Origin: Brachypterus glaber | Taxonomy: Eukaryota > Arthropoda > Insecta > Coleoptera > Kateretidae | DNA length: 64,000 nt | NCBI GenBank assembly: GCA_958510825.1 | Contig: OY294044.1 | Coordinates: 101,222,893 to 101,286,892 of the forward strand | Direction of reading: 5' to 3' | In this document: in pieces, positions 11,613 through 22,661 of the stretch | Layout of the letters: each line of letters opens with the position of its first letter | How positions within the stretch are numbered: position 1 is the first letter of the stretch | Made by a program: the position numbers and the translations under genes | Notes under the pieces: model-generated | The model's input: only the letters and a program-made list of their open reading frames with translations | Told to the model about the DNA's origin: nothing | Database searches by the model: none

Positions 11613-12245
11613 TTCGAAATTTGAAAGAAAGCAATTTATTTTACTTAAAATTGGGGTCGCTGAAACCAAATATAACAGTAAAAAAATAAAAATTCAAGAT
11701 CGCAGATCCAATATGACGTGCAATTTTGTAAAAAATCAATATATTTTTTAGTTCTTCCACCGGGACTTGCTTTGTTTCTAAATTTAATTAGAAAAAATAT
11801 ACCTCTCGTTTGGTAAAATTAACCATTTTTAATTCCATCCTCAATTTTGAATTTTGATTTTCTAATGCCAGATCCAGATATGACCACAAAACCCCTGGAT
11901 ACTAAGTTTTAAGAAGGTGCAAAAAAACCTGACCTGGCAAAAATACTCTGTGGCCTATGCACACAGGCGGAATTTTCTAAATTTATGGCCAAAACCCTTA
12001 ATAAGCTCCATTTTATACAAAAATTTGTATATAGGGGTTTTTGGCGCTGCTGAATACAAATTTAACATTCAAATTAATTTTTACAAAATGGCGGATCCAA
12101 TATGGCTGCCGCCTATATCAAAAATTTTCAGATTTTTTACTAAAAACCATTGTACAGGGGTTTTTGAGGTCGCTGATTACTAATGTAATACTTATTTTAA
12201 TTTTTATAAAATGGCGGAACCAATATGGCTGCCGCCTAATCAAAA
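11560..12245 (+). repeat. Diverged ~123-bp tandem monomers (AGGGGTTTTTG...AATATGGC)
   Basis: AGGGGTTTTTGG/GCGCTGCTGA, then AAAATGGCGGATCCAATATGG, recurs with about 123-bp spacing (for example 12033 and 12156), with more diverged units from 11570. The same family appears on the other strand at 36330-36785, where the spacing is 115-121 bp. The last monomer runs directly into the first 1,137-bp unit. Confidence 0.7.
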
Positions 12246-15200
12246 TTTGCAGATGGTGAATATCGAGGTGGGGTAAGGAGGTAACATATGATAAAAATAT
12301 TTTTTTAAACATTTTTTTTTATTTTTGTTTTTCAAAAAAAGAGATTTTTTTCAAAAAAAAAAAAATAAATTTTTTTTCAAAAAAAATTTTTGAAATATTT
12401 TTTGAAAAATTTTTGGTTTTTCAATTTTTTTTATTAGTTTATTAATAAACCTAGACCTACAGGGGAAAGTACTATTTTGTTGGCACTAGTATTTTTTTAC
12501 TGCAAAAATACCTAAAACTAAATCTGCCTGTCTAAGACATTTTTTTGGATTGGGGAGGGAGGGGCGGGGGATATTAAGCAGCAAATTCTTGTTTTAATAA
12601 TTAGCAAACACATTAATCTTCTCAACCAAGTGTAAAAAGTTGCTTAATGCTGATTAATCTGAAACTTTTTGCCAAGTCTTAATACAAGTTCAAAAAAAAA
12701 GACAACCAAATTTACAGACTAAAACTTATGACCTCGCCTTTTAAACTCAATAATCAAAAACTAAACTTTTTTGTAAAAAATAAATAGGTACATACCTACG
12801 GAATTTAAATCCATTTTAAAAAACTGCTTAAAAAAGCAACAACTTTGATATTTATGTTAAAAAACTTGATTTTTCGGAAAAAATAACGTTTCAAAATTAG
12901 TTTCTTGAAACCCGATTTTTGAACTGAGATTTTCGGTTCATTTGTTTTGATAGAAAAACAAATTTGACACCATCTATTGGTGCAGTTCATAGAGAAGATA
13001 AAAAACAATAGAGGCAACTATTTGAAGCAATTTCTCTTCCGAGGGTTTTGGCCATGAATTAAGAAAATTCCGCCTGTGTGCTGAGAAAAATCCAGACGTG
13101 TAGGGGTTAAACCGGTTTCAGCGGACGAAAATATATAGGAATATCATAGTCCTATCCATGGCACAGACCATTTTTTTGTAACCATTACTTTTAGATTAGT
13201 CAAATTCTTATTCCACTATTTTGATTAGAAAATTTGTGGTTCTAATATCCCCTCCTACACTTCAAGATGAGTTCAGATTCAGTTTCAGCGGGTGAAAATA
13301 TATGGTCCTATCCATTACTAATGTAATACTTATTTTAATTTTTATAAAATGGCGGAACCAATATGGCTGCCGCCTAATCAAAATTTGCAGATGGTGAATA
13401 TCGAGGTGGGGTAAGCAGGTAACATATGATAAAAATATTTTTTTAAACATTTTTTTTTATTTTTGTTTTTCAAAAAAAGAGATTTTTTTCAAAAAAAAAA
13501 AAAAAAAATTTTTTTTCAAAAAAAATTTTTGAAATATTTTTTGAAAATTTTTTGGTTTTTCATTTTTTTTTATTAGTTTATTAATAAACCTAGACCTACA
13601 GGGGAAAGTACTATTTTGTTGGCACTAGTATTTTTTTACTGCAAAAATACCTAAAACTAAATCTGCCTGTCTAAGACATTTTTTTGGTTTGGGGAGGGAG
13701 GGGCGGGGGATATTAAGCAGCAAATTCTTGTTTTAATAATTAGCAAACACATTAATCTTCTCAACCAAGTGTAAAAAGTTGCTTAATGCTGATTAATCTG
13801 AAACTTTTTGCCAAGTCTTAATACAAGTTTAAAAAAGAGACAACCAAATTTACAGACTAAAACTTATGACCTCGCCTTTTAAACTCAATAATCAAAAACT
13901 AAACTTTTTTGTAAAAAATAAATAGGTACATACCTACGGAATTTAAATCCATTTTAAAAAACTGCTTAAAAAAGCAACAACTTTGATATTTATGTTAAAA
14001 AACTTGATTTTTCGGAAAAAATAACGTTTCAAAATTAGTTTCTTGAAACCCGATTTTTGAACTGAGATTTTCGGTTCATTTGTTTTGATAGAAAAACAAA
14101 TTTGACACCATCTATTGGTGCAGTTCATAGAGAAGATAAAAAACAATAGAGGCAACTATTTGAAGCAATTTCTCTTCCGAGGGTTTTGGGCATGAATTAA
14201 GAAAATTCCGCCTGTGTGCTGAGAAAAATCCAGACGTGTAGGGGTTAAACCGGTTTCAGCGGACGAATATATAGGAATATCATAGTCCTATCCATGGCAC
14301 AGACCATTTTTTTGTAACCATTACTTTTAGATTAGTCAAATTCTTATTCCACTATTTTAATTAGAAAATTTGTGGTTCTAATATCCCCTCCTACACTTCA
14401 AGATGAGTTCAGATTCAGTTTCAGCGGGTGAAAATATATGGTCCTATCCATTACTAATGTAATACTTATTTTAATTTTTATAAAATGGCGGAACCAATAT
14501 GGCTGCCGCCTAATCAAAATTTGCAGATGGTGAATATCGAGGTGGGGTAAGCAGGTAACATATGATAAAAATATTTTTTTAAACATTTTTTTTTATTTTT
14601 GTTTTTCAAAAAAAGAGATTTTTTTCAAAAAAAAAAAAAAAAATAAATTTTTTTTCAAAAAAAATTTTTGAAATATTTTTTGAAAATTTTTTGGTTTTTC
14701 ATTTTTTTTATTAGTTTATTAATAAACCTAGACCTACAGAGGAAAGTACTATTTTGTTGGCACTAGTATTTTTTTACTGCAAAAATACCTAAAACTAAAT
14801 CTGCCTGTCTAAGACATTTTTTTGGTTTGGGGAGGGAGGGGCGGGGGATATTAAGCAGCAAATTCTTGTTTTAATAATTAGCAAACACATTAATCTTCTC
14901 AACCAAGTGTAAAAAGTTGCTTAATGCTGATTAATCTGAAACTTTTTGCCAAGTCTTAATACAAGTTTAAAAAAAAGACAACCAAATTTACAGACTAAAA
15001 CTTATGACCTCGCCTTTTAAACTCAATAATCAAAAACTAAACTTTTTTGTAAAAAATAAATAGGTACATACCTACGGAATTTAAATCCATTTTAAAAAAC
15101 TGCTTAAAAAAGCAACAACTTTGATATTTATGTTAAAAAACTTGATTTTTCGGAAAAAATAACGTTTCAAAATTAGTTTCTTGAAACCCGATTTTTGAAC

Positions 15201-15605
15201 TGAGATTTTCGGTTCATTTGTTTTGATAGAAAAACAAATTTGACACCATCTATTGGTGCAGTTCATAGAGAAGATAAAAAACAATAGAGGCAACTATTTG
15301 AAGCAATTTCTCTTCCGAGGGTTTTGGGCATGAATTAAGAAAATTCCGCCTGTGTGCTGAGAAAAATCCAGACGTGTAGGGGTTAAACCGGTTTCAGCGG
15401 ACAAATATATAGGAATATCATAGTCCTATCCATGGCACAGACCATTTTTTGTAACCATTACTTTTAGATTAGTCAAATTCTTATTCCACTATTTTGATTA
15501 GAAAATTTGTGGTTCTAATATCCCCTCCTACACTTCAAGATGAGTTCAGATTCAGTTTCAGCGGGTGAAAATATATGGTCCTATCCATGGCACAGACCAC
15601 TTTTT
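12181..15605. repeat. Three tandem 1,137-bp units inside a large inverted-repeat element
   Basis: TAATGTAATACTTATTTTAA starts at 12181, 13319 and 14455 (spacing 1138 and 1136). Identity is very high, including the same 70-codon and 62-codon chance frames in each copy. Each unit ends in an arm inverted to 10855-11110. In units 1 and 2 that arm stops at GTCCTATCCATTAC, while in unit 3 it continues to GGCACAGACCAC and TTTTTGTGGGCC, the complete terminus. Homopolymer tracts near 12310-12420 differ in length between copies. This indicates recent unequal exchange inside one element, although an assembly effect is possible. Confidence 0.9.
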
Positions 15606-16203
15606 TTGTGGGCCTATGTAATAGGTTGTCCATTAATATGGGAAAAATTCTTTAAAACAGAATATAGAATTTTTACTTAATTTTAAGGTTTTTCTGAATA
15701 TTATTAAAGTAAAAGTATGAAAAAATAACGCACCAATAAGTCATCAACGAAATACTAGGGCACTCAGAAATGAGTTAATTTACATTACCTTCTTTGCCAA
15801 AGCACACACTGTAAAAACGAATTGGTAAAATTCCCGAATGTATCGTGGGTAATTTTGTGGCCAGAACATATTCGGGAAAATTACAAAAAAGTTGTGAAAA
15901 GCAATTTACATAATAAATACTGTTTATTATTTAAATAATAGTTATCTAAATTTTACAATTTGTAAATTGTAAATTTCCAGAATAAAAATTGGATTTTTTA
16001 TAATTACAAAACATTTACAAAAATAAATTGAATTTTACACATTTTATATTGTAAATTTTAGGAATAAAAATTAAATTTTTAGTTTTTTTTTTTAATGTAA
16101 TATTACAATATATATTCCTTAAAAACTAGATACAAATTTTGTAAAATTCACTAGTGAATTTACCTTGTAAATTTACAACTCCCTCGTTTGGTGCAATAAT
16201 GGA
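15606..16203. other. AT-rich stretch, no gene
   Basis: It has repeated TTGTAAATTTT-type motifs and a CACTGTAAAAA start near 15807 like the ends of several TA-flanked MITEs in this window. I could not find the matching right end. Confidence 0.4.
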
Positions 16204-16337
16204 TTAGTTTACACCATAGGTACTATGTTTTAAGTCCAGATACTTTTTATCTACCTATCTGTACAAAATCCTGTAAACAGAGATACGTAGAAAAAAAGTA
16301 CCTGGACTTAAAATATGGTACCTATGGTGTAAACTAA
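16204..16337. mobile_element. 134-bp palindromic MITE
   Basis: The left arm TTAGTTTACACCATAGGTAC ... TAAGTCCAGATACTTTTT is mirrored by AAAGTACCTGGACTTAAAAT ... GGTACCTATGGTGTAAACTA. The arms are about 50 bp with few mismatches and a loop of about 35 bp. Confidence 0.8.
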
Positions 16338-16454
16338 GCTAATGTCACAACTCAAAACCTTTCTATTTTTTAGTTGTTAGCACAGTAAAAAGGTAAAATA
16401 CCAACGTTACTGTACTAATAACTTAAAAATAAATATTATTTATTTTTTAAATTG

Positions 16455-16654
16455 NNNNNNNNNNNNNNNNNNNNNNNNNNNNNNNNNNNNNNNNNNNNNN
16501 NNNNNNNNNNNNNNNNNNNNNNNNNNNNNNNNNNNNNNNNNNNNNNNNNNNNNNNNNNNNNNNNNNNNNNNNNNNNNNNNNNNNNNNNNNNNNNNNNNNN
16601 NNNNNNNNNNNNNNNNNNNNNNNNNNNNNNNNNNNNNNNNNNNNNNNNNNNNNN
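16455..16654. other. Assembly gap (200 N)
   Basis: The run of exactly 200 Ns is a placeholder. It abuts the first unit of the following tandem repeat, so the gap probably reflects a collapsed or unassembled array. Confidence 0.98.
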
Positions 16655-17480
16655 CAAATTTATTTTCCTGCAACTATATTGGAAAACAAACCTTAATAGT
16701 ATATTAAAGGACAAGTTACATAAGACACTAATTTGGAGCATTCGTCCATGTTTGGAAAACAAGCCGCGAAGCTGGGAGTTTTTTAAGGAACGAGTGCGCC
16801 AAATGTTTTATGGAAATAGTTCTTTACACTATTTATAATCAATTATAAAAAACGTAAAAAAACGATCACCTTCTACGATTTTTTTTGTATTTGCCTAAAT
16901 TACTCCTATAGGATTTATGAAAAAAAAGCAGGGGTCGGAAAATCACTATGTCAATGAAGGCTAAAGCGACAAATTTATTTTCCTGAAACTATATTGAAAA
17001 ACAAACCTGAATAGTATATTAAAGGACAAGTTACATAAGACACTATTTTGGCACATTCGTCCATGTTTGGAAAACGAGCCACGAAGCGGGGAGTTTTTTA
17101 AGGGACGAGTGCGCCAAATGTTTTATGGAAATAGTTCTTTACACTATTTATAATAAATTATAAAAAACGTAAAAAAACGATAACCTTCTACAATTTTTTT
17201 TGTATTTGCCTAAATTACTCCTATAGGATTTATGAAAAAAAATCAGGGGTCGGAAACAAAAAAGTTAAATTTAGCAGAAAATCACCATGTCTTAGCAATG
17301 AAGGCTAAAGCGACAAATTTATTTTCCTGCAACTATATTGGAAAACAAACCTTAATAGTATATTAAAGGACTAGTTACATAAGACACTATTTTGGCACAT
17401 TCGTCCATGTTTGGAAAACGAGCCACGAAGCTGGGAGTTTTTTAAGGAATGAGTGCGCCAAATATTTTATGGAAAAAGTT
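16655..17480. repeat. Three tandem units of ~316-344 bp, related to the GAGCCGC hairpin repeat
   Basis: CAAATTTATTTTCCTG begins at 16655, 16970 and 17314. Each unit holds AGTATATTAAAGGAC, then GGAAAACGAGCCACGAAGC, then GAGTTTTTTAAGG and ACGAGTGCGCCAAAT, the same order as in the palindromic repeats at 1801-1960 and 23814-23974. Unit 2 carries an extra 28 bp. The left side runs into the gap, so the copy number is a minimum. Confidence 0.85.
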
Positions 17481-17880
17481 CTTTACATTATTTTATCTAT
17501 TTGCGCATTTTATTTTGCCTACAAAGTACTTTAGTTTTGAATAATTTCAATATCACTGATTTGCAGAATTCAATGTATTTATATCGGTAGCAATGACACT
17601 GTCAATTTAAAAAAAAAAAAATGTCATTAGTATTATTATAAGTTACAAACTTTTCCAGTTTTATTTTAAGTGTATTTTTATGGTTATTTTGAATAAAAAT
17701 ATACGAGGAAGAGTTAACATTTACTCTAGTACATGTGCGTAAAATGAACCAGCCAGCCAGCACCTTCACTTCTAGTGTTTGAGACTTACCTTGAACAACT
17801 GACAAAAAATCAAACACAGCTCAAAATCATACACAAAACAACACAAAACATACATATTTATTAATATATAGGAAAGGGGC

Positions 17881-18415
17881 CTAATTTCTGATACCATTTA
17901 CAATCTATCCAATATTTAATAGGCGGTATTGTTTTTTGATATTTTTTATATAACAACATACAACTTATGATAACGAACCATGATTTATTATGAAAACAAT
18001 TTTATTATAGTTTATTTAAAAAAAAAACACAGTTAAAATAACTTTGCGCTTTTTTGTGCATTTGAAAAAGGGTTCTTAATTTCGGACATATCAATTTTTT
18101 TTTCAAGAGTAGATCTGGATGCCATTGCTTATGTTTCTTGTTATTCCTTGACATTTTGTTCTGCAAATAAGAGGTAATTTAATCTCGAATTTTATCATTG
18201 AGCGATTTTTTACGAATACGCCACATGAGCGATTTGTGCTGCCATTTAACGGGAGAAGCTCTATCGTTACCATACTACAGGACGGATTTAGTTTGACTTT
18301 TGGATTTACATAAAAGTAGGTTTCTGTTTACCTCTGCAGATAGTAGGTATTTTAGATACACTACTATCTGAAATTAGGAGACTATCCGAAATTAGGCGTC
18401 TTTACTATATATTAT
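17881..18415 (+). repeat. Dispersed repeat, copy 1 (pair of 62136-63060)
   Basis: From ATCCAATATTTAATAGGCGG through AACGAACCATGATTTATTAT, GTAGATCTGGAT, GACGGATTTAGTTTGACTTT and CACTACTATC, it matches 62150-63060 in the same orientation with about 10-15% differences. It lacks the 423-bp MITE found in the other copy and so serves as the empty-site reference. Nature of the repeat unknown. Confidence 0.8.
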
Positions 18416-18779
18416 AGGAATTTTAGCTGTTTTTTGGATTATTAGATACTATTGAATACAGAAATCAGTATTTTTAGAATTTTTTAATAATTTTCACATT
18501 TTTTGTTACCAACTTACAAAACAAAAATCCCCAAAACTGTTTTACAATTAATAAAAAAGTTACTAAAACTTTTTTACAATTAAGCTTATTGTAACACGAA
18601 AACCAAAACTACAAAAACGTAATTATGAAACACAAATAGATAAAGATATGTAATGACTAGTAAGGCCTTGTAATCCATGTAATATTTTGGCGAATTTCGT
18701 ACCGATAAAATCGAAAGCAATTAAAGCTTAATATTTTATTCCAATTTAATCTGAAAATAAAAACTAAACATAACTTTGA

Positions 18780-19000
18780 AAAAAAAATATAACTTTCAAA
18801 TGATGTATCACACGACCCCCATTTTCATTTAAGATTTGGCCACGCCCCAGGGCCCCCTAAAAAATTATACAATTTATGGCCAAAGATACTTTATTTTATG
18901 TTGTATATGAGTTCCAAATTTTAAGTCGATACCTTACGCCGTTTAAAAGTTAGAGGCACTATACCATTTAAAAGAATAACCCGTTTACCTTCATTTTTTA
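18780..19000. mobile_element. Partial foldback element family F3
   Basis: GATGTATCACACGACCCCCA, TTTTAAGTCGATACCTTACG and AAAAGTTAGAGG follow the order of the F3 right arm (41947-42130). The terminal G/C run and the left arm are not recognisable. Confidence 0.5.
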
Positions 19001-19570
19001 TAGTGTACAAAACGGACACTATTTTGGGTTTTTCCTTGACATTCTTCAAAAAAAAAGATTTTTTGAACTGCTTTAATTTTTAAAATTTGATTTACTGTAC
19101 TGACCTGTTTATTTTTTTCTTATTTCTAATATTGTATTTTTTAAGCAGCACCCTAGGGCCCTCGGTTACTTACTATTCCTTTTTTAAATTCCAAAATTTG
19201 AAAAAGTTTGTTTTGAAAATTGTTGAAAATAGTTTAATAATGGTTTTTAGTTGTTATACTCCTATCAGCCTCAGCAGAAGAGGATTATCGTTTGCTTTGG
19301 ACCCCGAAAAAAGAAACGTTTTATGTAAAATCAAAAAAAAAATTACCAAGGTGCATTATATACTACTATAAAAAACCTTTAAGAAGCCCGTCCGTATGTC
19401 ACGTTTTCTTGTCCGCACGATAACTTAAAAAAGAATATCCGATTAAATTATTTTTTTTAGGAAAAATAAATTTTGAATATGAAGCCTATTGAAATTGTAA
19501 AGAATCTCTCCAAAAATAAGGGTTATGTGGGGATAAACATTTAAAATAATCGAAAATTGTGTAAGAAAAT

Positions 19571-19932
19571 CTGCAATTAACCAAATTTGAAATAATTCCA
19601 CCAAAAACAAAAAAGTTAAACTTAAAAAAAATAAAAAAATAGAAGGGAACCTGCTATGCATATGCAGGGTGATCAGTAACTGCCATGTCAAAATTTACAT
19701 CCAAAAATATGAAAAAAAGTTTTTATAATGGTTGATCCGAAAATGCCGGGCCTGCAATTAACCAAATTTGAAATAATTCCACCAAAAACAAAAAAGTTAA
19801 ACTTAAAAAAAAATAAAAAAATAGAAGGGAACCTGCTATGCATATGCAGGGTGATCAGTAACTGCCATGTCAAAATTTAAGAGGTGATTCTACATCCAAA
19901 AATATGAAAAAAAGTTTTTATAAAAGTTGATC
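19571..19932 (+). repeat. 181-bp tandem duplication across a foldback end
   Basis: CTGCAATTAACCAAATTTGA starts at 19571 and 19752. The unit includes host flank and the first ~90 bp of the F2 foldback left arm (GCAGGGTGATCAGTAACTGC), so the duplication arose after the element inserted. Confidence 0.85.
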
Positions 19933-20634
19933 CGAAAATGCCGGCCCTTCGAAGATGACATATCGAATGGGAAACAAAAAAAAGCATCAATAAAATTTTA
20001 ATAGTGCAGCGTAATTCTTCATTTAAAACTGAGCAAAAAAGTATTCTTCACTAAAATACCTAAATTTAATATTAAAGGAGTAATAGCCTTTTAAAAAGTA
20101 ATGTTTTTGGTGGCACAAAATGTTACTTCCCCTTAATTGCATTTTTTTTAAACGGTTGTTCCTACAGTGTTACACTATATAAAATTTTTTATGCATTTTT
20201 ACTCCAGGAATTCTGATTTTTTACAAAAAATCTAAAAAAGTACACATAAAAAAGTTTGGGACAAAAATGTGTTAAGCCTAATATATTTTTCCGTCTAGGG
20301 ACGCCTCTGGATAAATTCAAAAAAAAAAAAAAAACATAAACTTATTGCCCTTATTAATACTAGTATACATGCAAAAGCTCGTCGCTATAGCTTCAAGGGT
20401 ACCAGAGTTATTAATTAAAAACCTTATTTTTATTACAAATTTAAAGGGCCGTAGCTCCCTTCGGGCTCATTCAGGTCTATTTACGTGCGTAAACAATATT
20501 GCTAGTTTGGCAATATTGCCAAAATAGTAATATTGTTCACGTGAATAGACCTGATTTGCGAACCAACTTTTATAGGAACTTTTTTTGATATTTTTGGATG
20601 CAGAATTACCTTTTAAATTTTGGCACCCTGTATG
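19845..20634. mobile_element. Foldback element family F2, copy 2, with nested 82-bp MITE
   Basis: The left arm starts GCAGGGTGATCAG and the right arm ends TTTTGGCACCCTGTATG. Core elements CCTACAGTGTTACACTATA and GGGACGCCTCTGG align with the copies at 5543 and 30071. The right arm is split at 20472-20553. Confidence 0.8.
20472..20553. mobile_element. 82-bp hairpin MITE nested in a foldback arm
   Basis: It has perfect 10-bp terminal repeats (CAGGTCTATT/AATAGACCTG) flanked by direct ATT at 20469-20471 and 20554-20556. Symmetry continues inwards (TTACGTG/CACGTGAA, AACAATATT/AATATTGTT), so nearly the whole element folds. The uninterrupted arm is seen at 6340-6380 and 30700-30735. A 3-bp duplication is usual for PIF/Harbinger-type elements, but the family is unproven. 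Confidence 0.85.
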
Positions 20635-21441
20635 AACATCATTTTTTTCAGGAAAACTAGTCACTATTAAAAGTCACTACTAAATTTAAAGAAAAAAATC
20701 AATTTAAAAACAAAAAAGTTTTATGGGGCTCCACTTAAAAAATTAAAAATATCCCAATACCATTCATTTACCCAAGTATACCATAGAATGCAAATATATC
20801 TTCACGGCTTGTTTTTTAGTTGTAGCTATTACATTCACTAAATAAGTTCCAAATAAAATTACCTACTAGAAATTTTCACCAGCAGAAAAATTTAATTATA
20901 AAATTTTAATTATTTTTCGCCTTCGCTTACACAATCTTGGAGAAGGTTTTCAGCTTTTTTAATGAGCTCTAGCCACCCTAAAACTTTTCTTTTAGTCATA
21001 TTTTACATATGTCTACTTTTTTACTTCATGTCATATGTAATAGGGTCTAAAACAAACACCCTTAAAATATTAGCAAGTACATAATACGGATTCGTATGCA
21101 TTATAAACTACATTATATTACGATTTATAATATAATAATAATGATTATACATATAAAATTTATTCAAAATTTATTCAAAAAATAACTGGTCAGCAAGAAC
21201 CTTGGTAATTTTGCCAGAAAGCTTATTGCAGCACCAACTTGACAATCTTAAAATTTAACAATTTGACAGATAAATTATACATTTGATTATGATAATTATA
21301 TACTAACTATAACCAAATATCAAAATATATAGGTCTGTTGCACAATGTTAGCTAAAAAAAAAAATTGGTTATACTCAAGGCTATGTCAAAACATTTTTGG
21401 TTAGCTTGAAAGCTGATATGCTACCAGCAGCCTCTTACTTA

Positions 21442-22661
21442 TATGAGGTTATGTTAGTAGTAGTAGTAGTAAGGGTGGGGAGGCTACAAGCCAGGCAACT
21501 AGGCCATTATGGCCCTTTTTGCCAGCCCCGAGCTGTCCCAGCCACACATCTACCCTACTCCCTGCCTGAACCTGGCGGACCTCCTTATAAAGGTCGCGAT
21601 ATCTGTCCAGGCAAGGGTACGCAACTCCTCTCTTCGGAGAGTTGCCACTCCGAAGATCTCCTGTCGTATTCTGTCGAACCGATCGCATTGTCCTAGGAAA
21701 TGGAAGGACGATTCTTCGTCTATCCCGCAACCCGAACAGACGGGGTCGTTACCGACCTTCATCTTGAACAGGTGCCTTCCTAGTCCACAGTGACCCGTGA
21801 GGATCCCTGTGAGTTGGCTGATCGTGGCTCGGCTTCTTCCTAGTAGCCACGCGGTTTTTGACTTGCTTGGACCGGAAAGGAAGTCCTTTGCCTGTCTGCA
21901 GTTCGTGACCGTTGACCAGCTTTCCCTTAGTTTTTCTCCAGCCCACGTGTTGAGGGCTGATGTGACTTGTTTCCTTGTAATACCAAGCATGGGTTCGGGT
22001 CCCATGCACGGAGTTTCGGCTCCGAGCCTGGCAAGTTCGTCTGCCTTCTCGTTGCCTGTAATCCCGCTGTGTCCAGGGACCCATACAAGGTGGACTCTTT
22101 TGTTCATCGCTAGCTCCTCCAGGGCTTCTATGCATTCCTGCACAATACTGGATCTTGTGCCGGGTGCACTGAGAGCCTTGAGGGCTGCTTGGCTGTCGGA
22201 GCAGATGTATACATCTGATCCGTTACTCCCTAGAACCTCTTCGCATCTTGCCGCTTCCTGTATCGCAAAGACTTCCGCTTGGAATACCGTGTCTTGAACA
22301 AAGAAGCCTGCGCCCGAGCTTTGCGTGCTTTCCATCCGGGAGCCGTCTGTATAGCACATTGTTGCGTTTTGGGCAAAATTAACTTCCTTGTTCTCCCACT
22401 CGTGTTTTGTTGGTATAGTGAGAGAGAATGCTTTGTCAAACCTTAATCGGTCTTCCGCCTCTATCACCTTGATGCTGCTGATAGGTAACTCTACTCTGGC
22501 AACATCGGCGATTTTTGTATGTCCGTAGACTGCCCCTTCACCCAGCCAGCATCCAACATCTCTCATTCTAAGGTAGCTAGCCATTGCCTCCCTCCTTATC
22601 CAGGACGGAAGCGTTGGCAGCCCCAGTAGAACTTCCAGTGCTGATGTATGAGGTTATGTTA
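21442..22661 (-). mobile_element. 5'-truncated non-LTR retrotransposon with 15-bp target-site duplication
   Basis: The direct repeat TATGAGGTTATGTTA flanks the insert at 21442-21456 and 22647-22661. The insert (21457-22646, ~1.19 kb) is on the minus strand. Its 3' end is a (TAC)5 microsatellite tail (21457-21471 as GTA repeats) and its 5' end is truncated in the linker between reverse transcriptase and RNase H. GC content is markedly above the surroundings. The exact duplication suggests a fairly recent insertion. Confidence 0.95.
21550..22646 (-). pseudogene. RNase H and C-terminal zinc-finger region of a non-LTR retrotransposon polyprotein, 5'-truncated
   Basis: This is one uninterrupted frame of about 365 codons; there is no true start, since the frame is open from the truncation point. 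Counting from the Met at 22584: the RNase H active-site acids are D80 (YTDGS), E104 (FQAEVFA), D130 (CSDSQAAL) and D182 in GHSGITGNEKADELA. A Cys/His cluster follows at C283, C286, H295 and C300. Upstream of that Met the frame reads ALEVLLGLPTLPSWIRREA, a linker typical of this class after the RT thumb. Endonuclease and RT are missing, so the copy cannot retrotranspose alone. RNase H places it in the I/R1/LOA-like group; the exact clade is not decided. Confidence 0.93.

Noticed and set aside
12805..15293. Three identical 70-codon ORFs (12805, 13943, 15081, minus) as a gene family
   Set aside because: They are identical only because the 1,137-bp unit is triplicated; residues are AT-driven and there is no start context or motif.
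16436..16838. Long open frames across the N gap
   Set aside because: They are open only because Ns contain no stop codons.
21397..22297. Open frames on the plus strand over the retrotransposon
   Set aside because: They are antisense shadows of the GC-richer RNase H frame on the minus strand.
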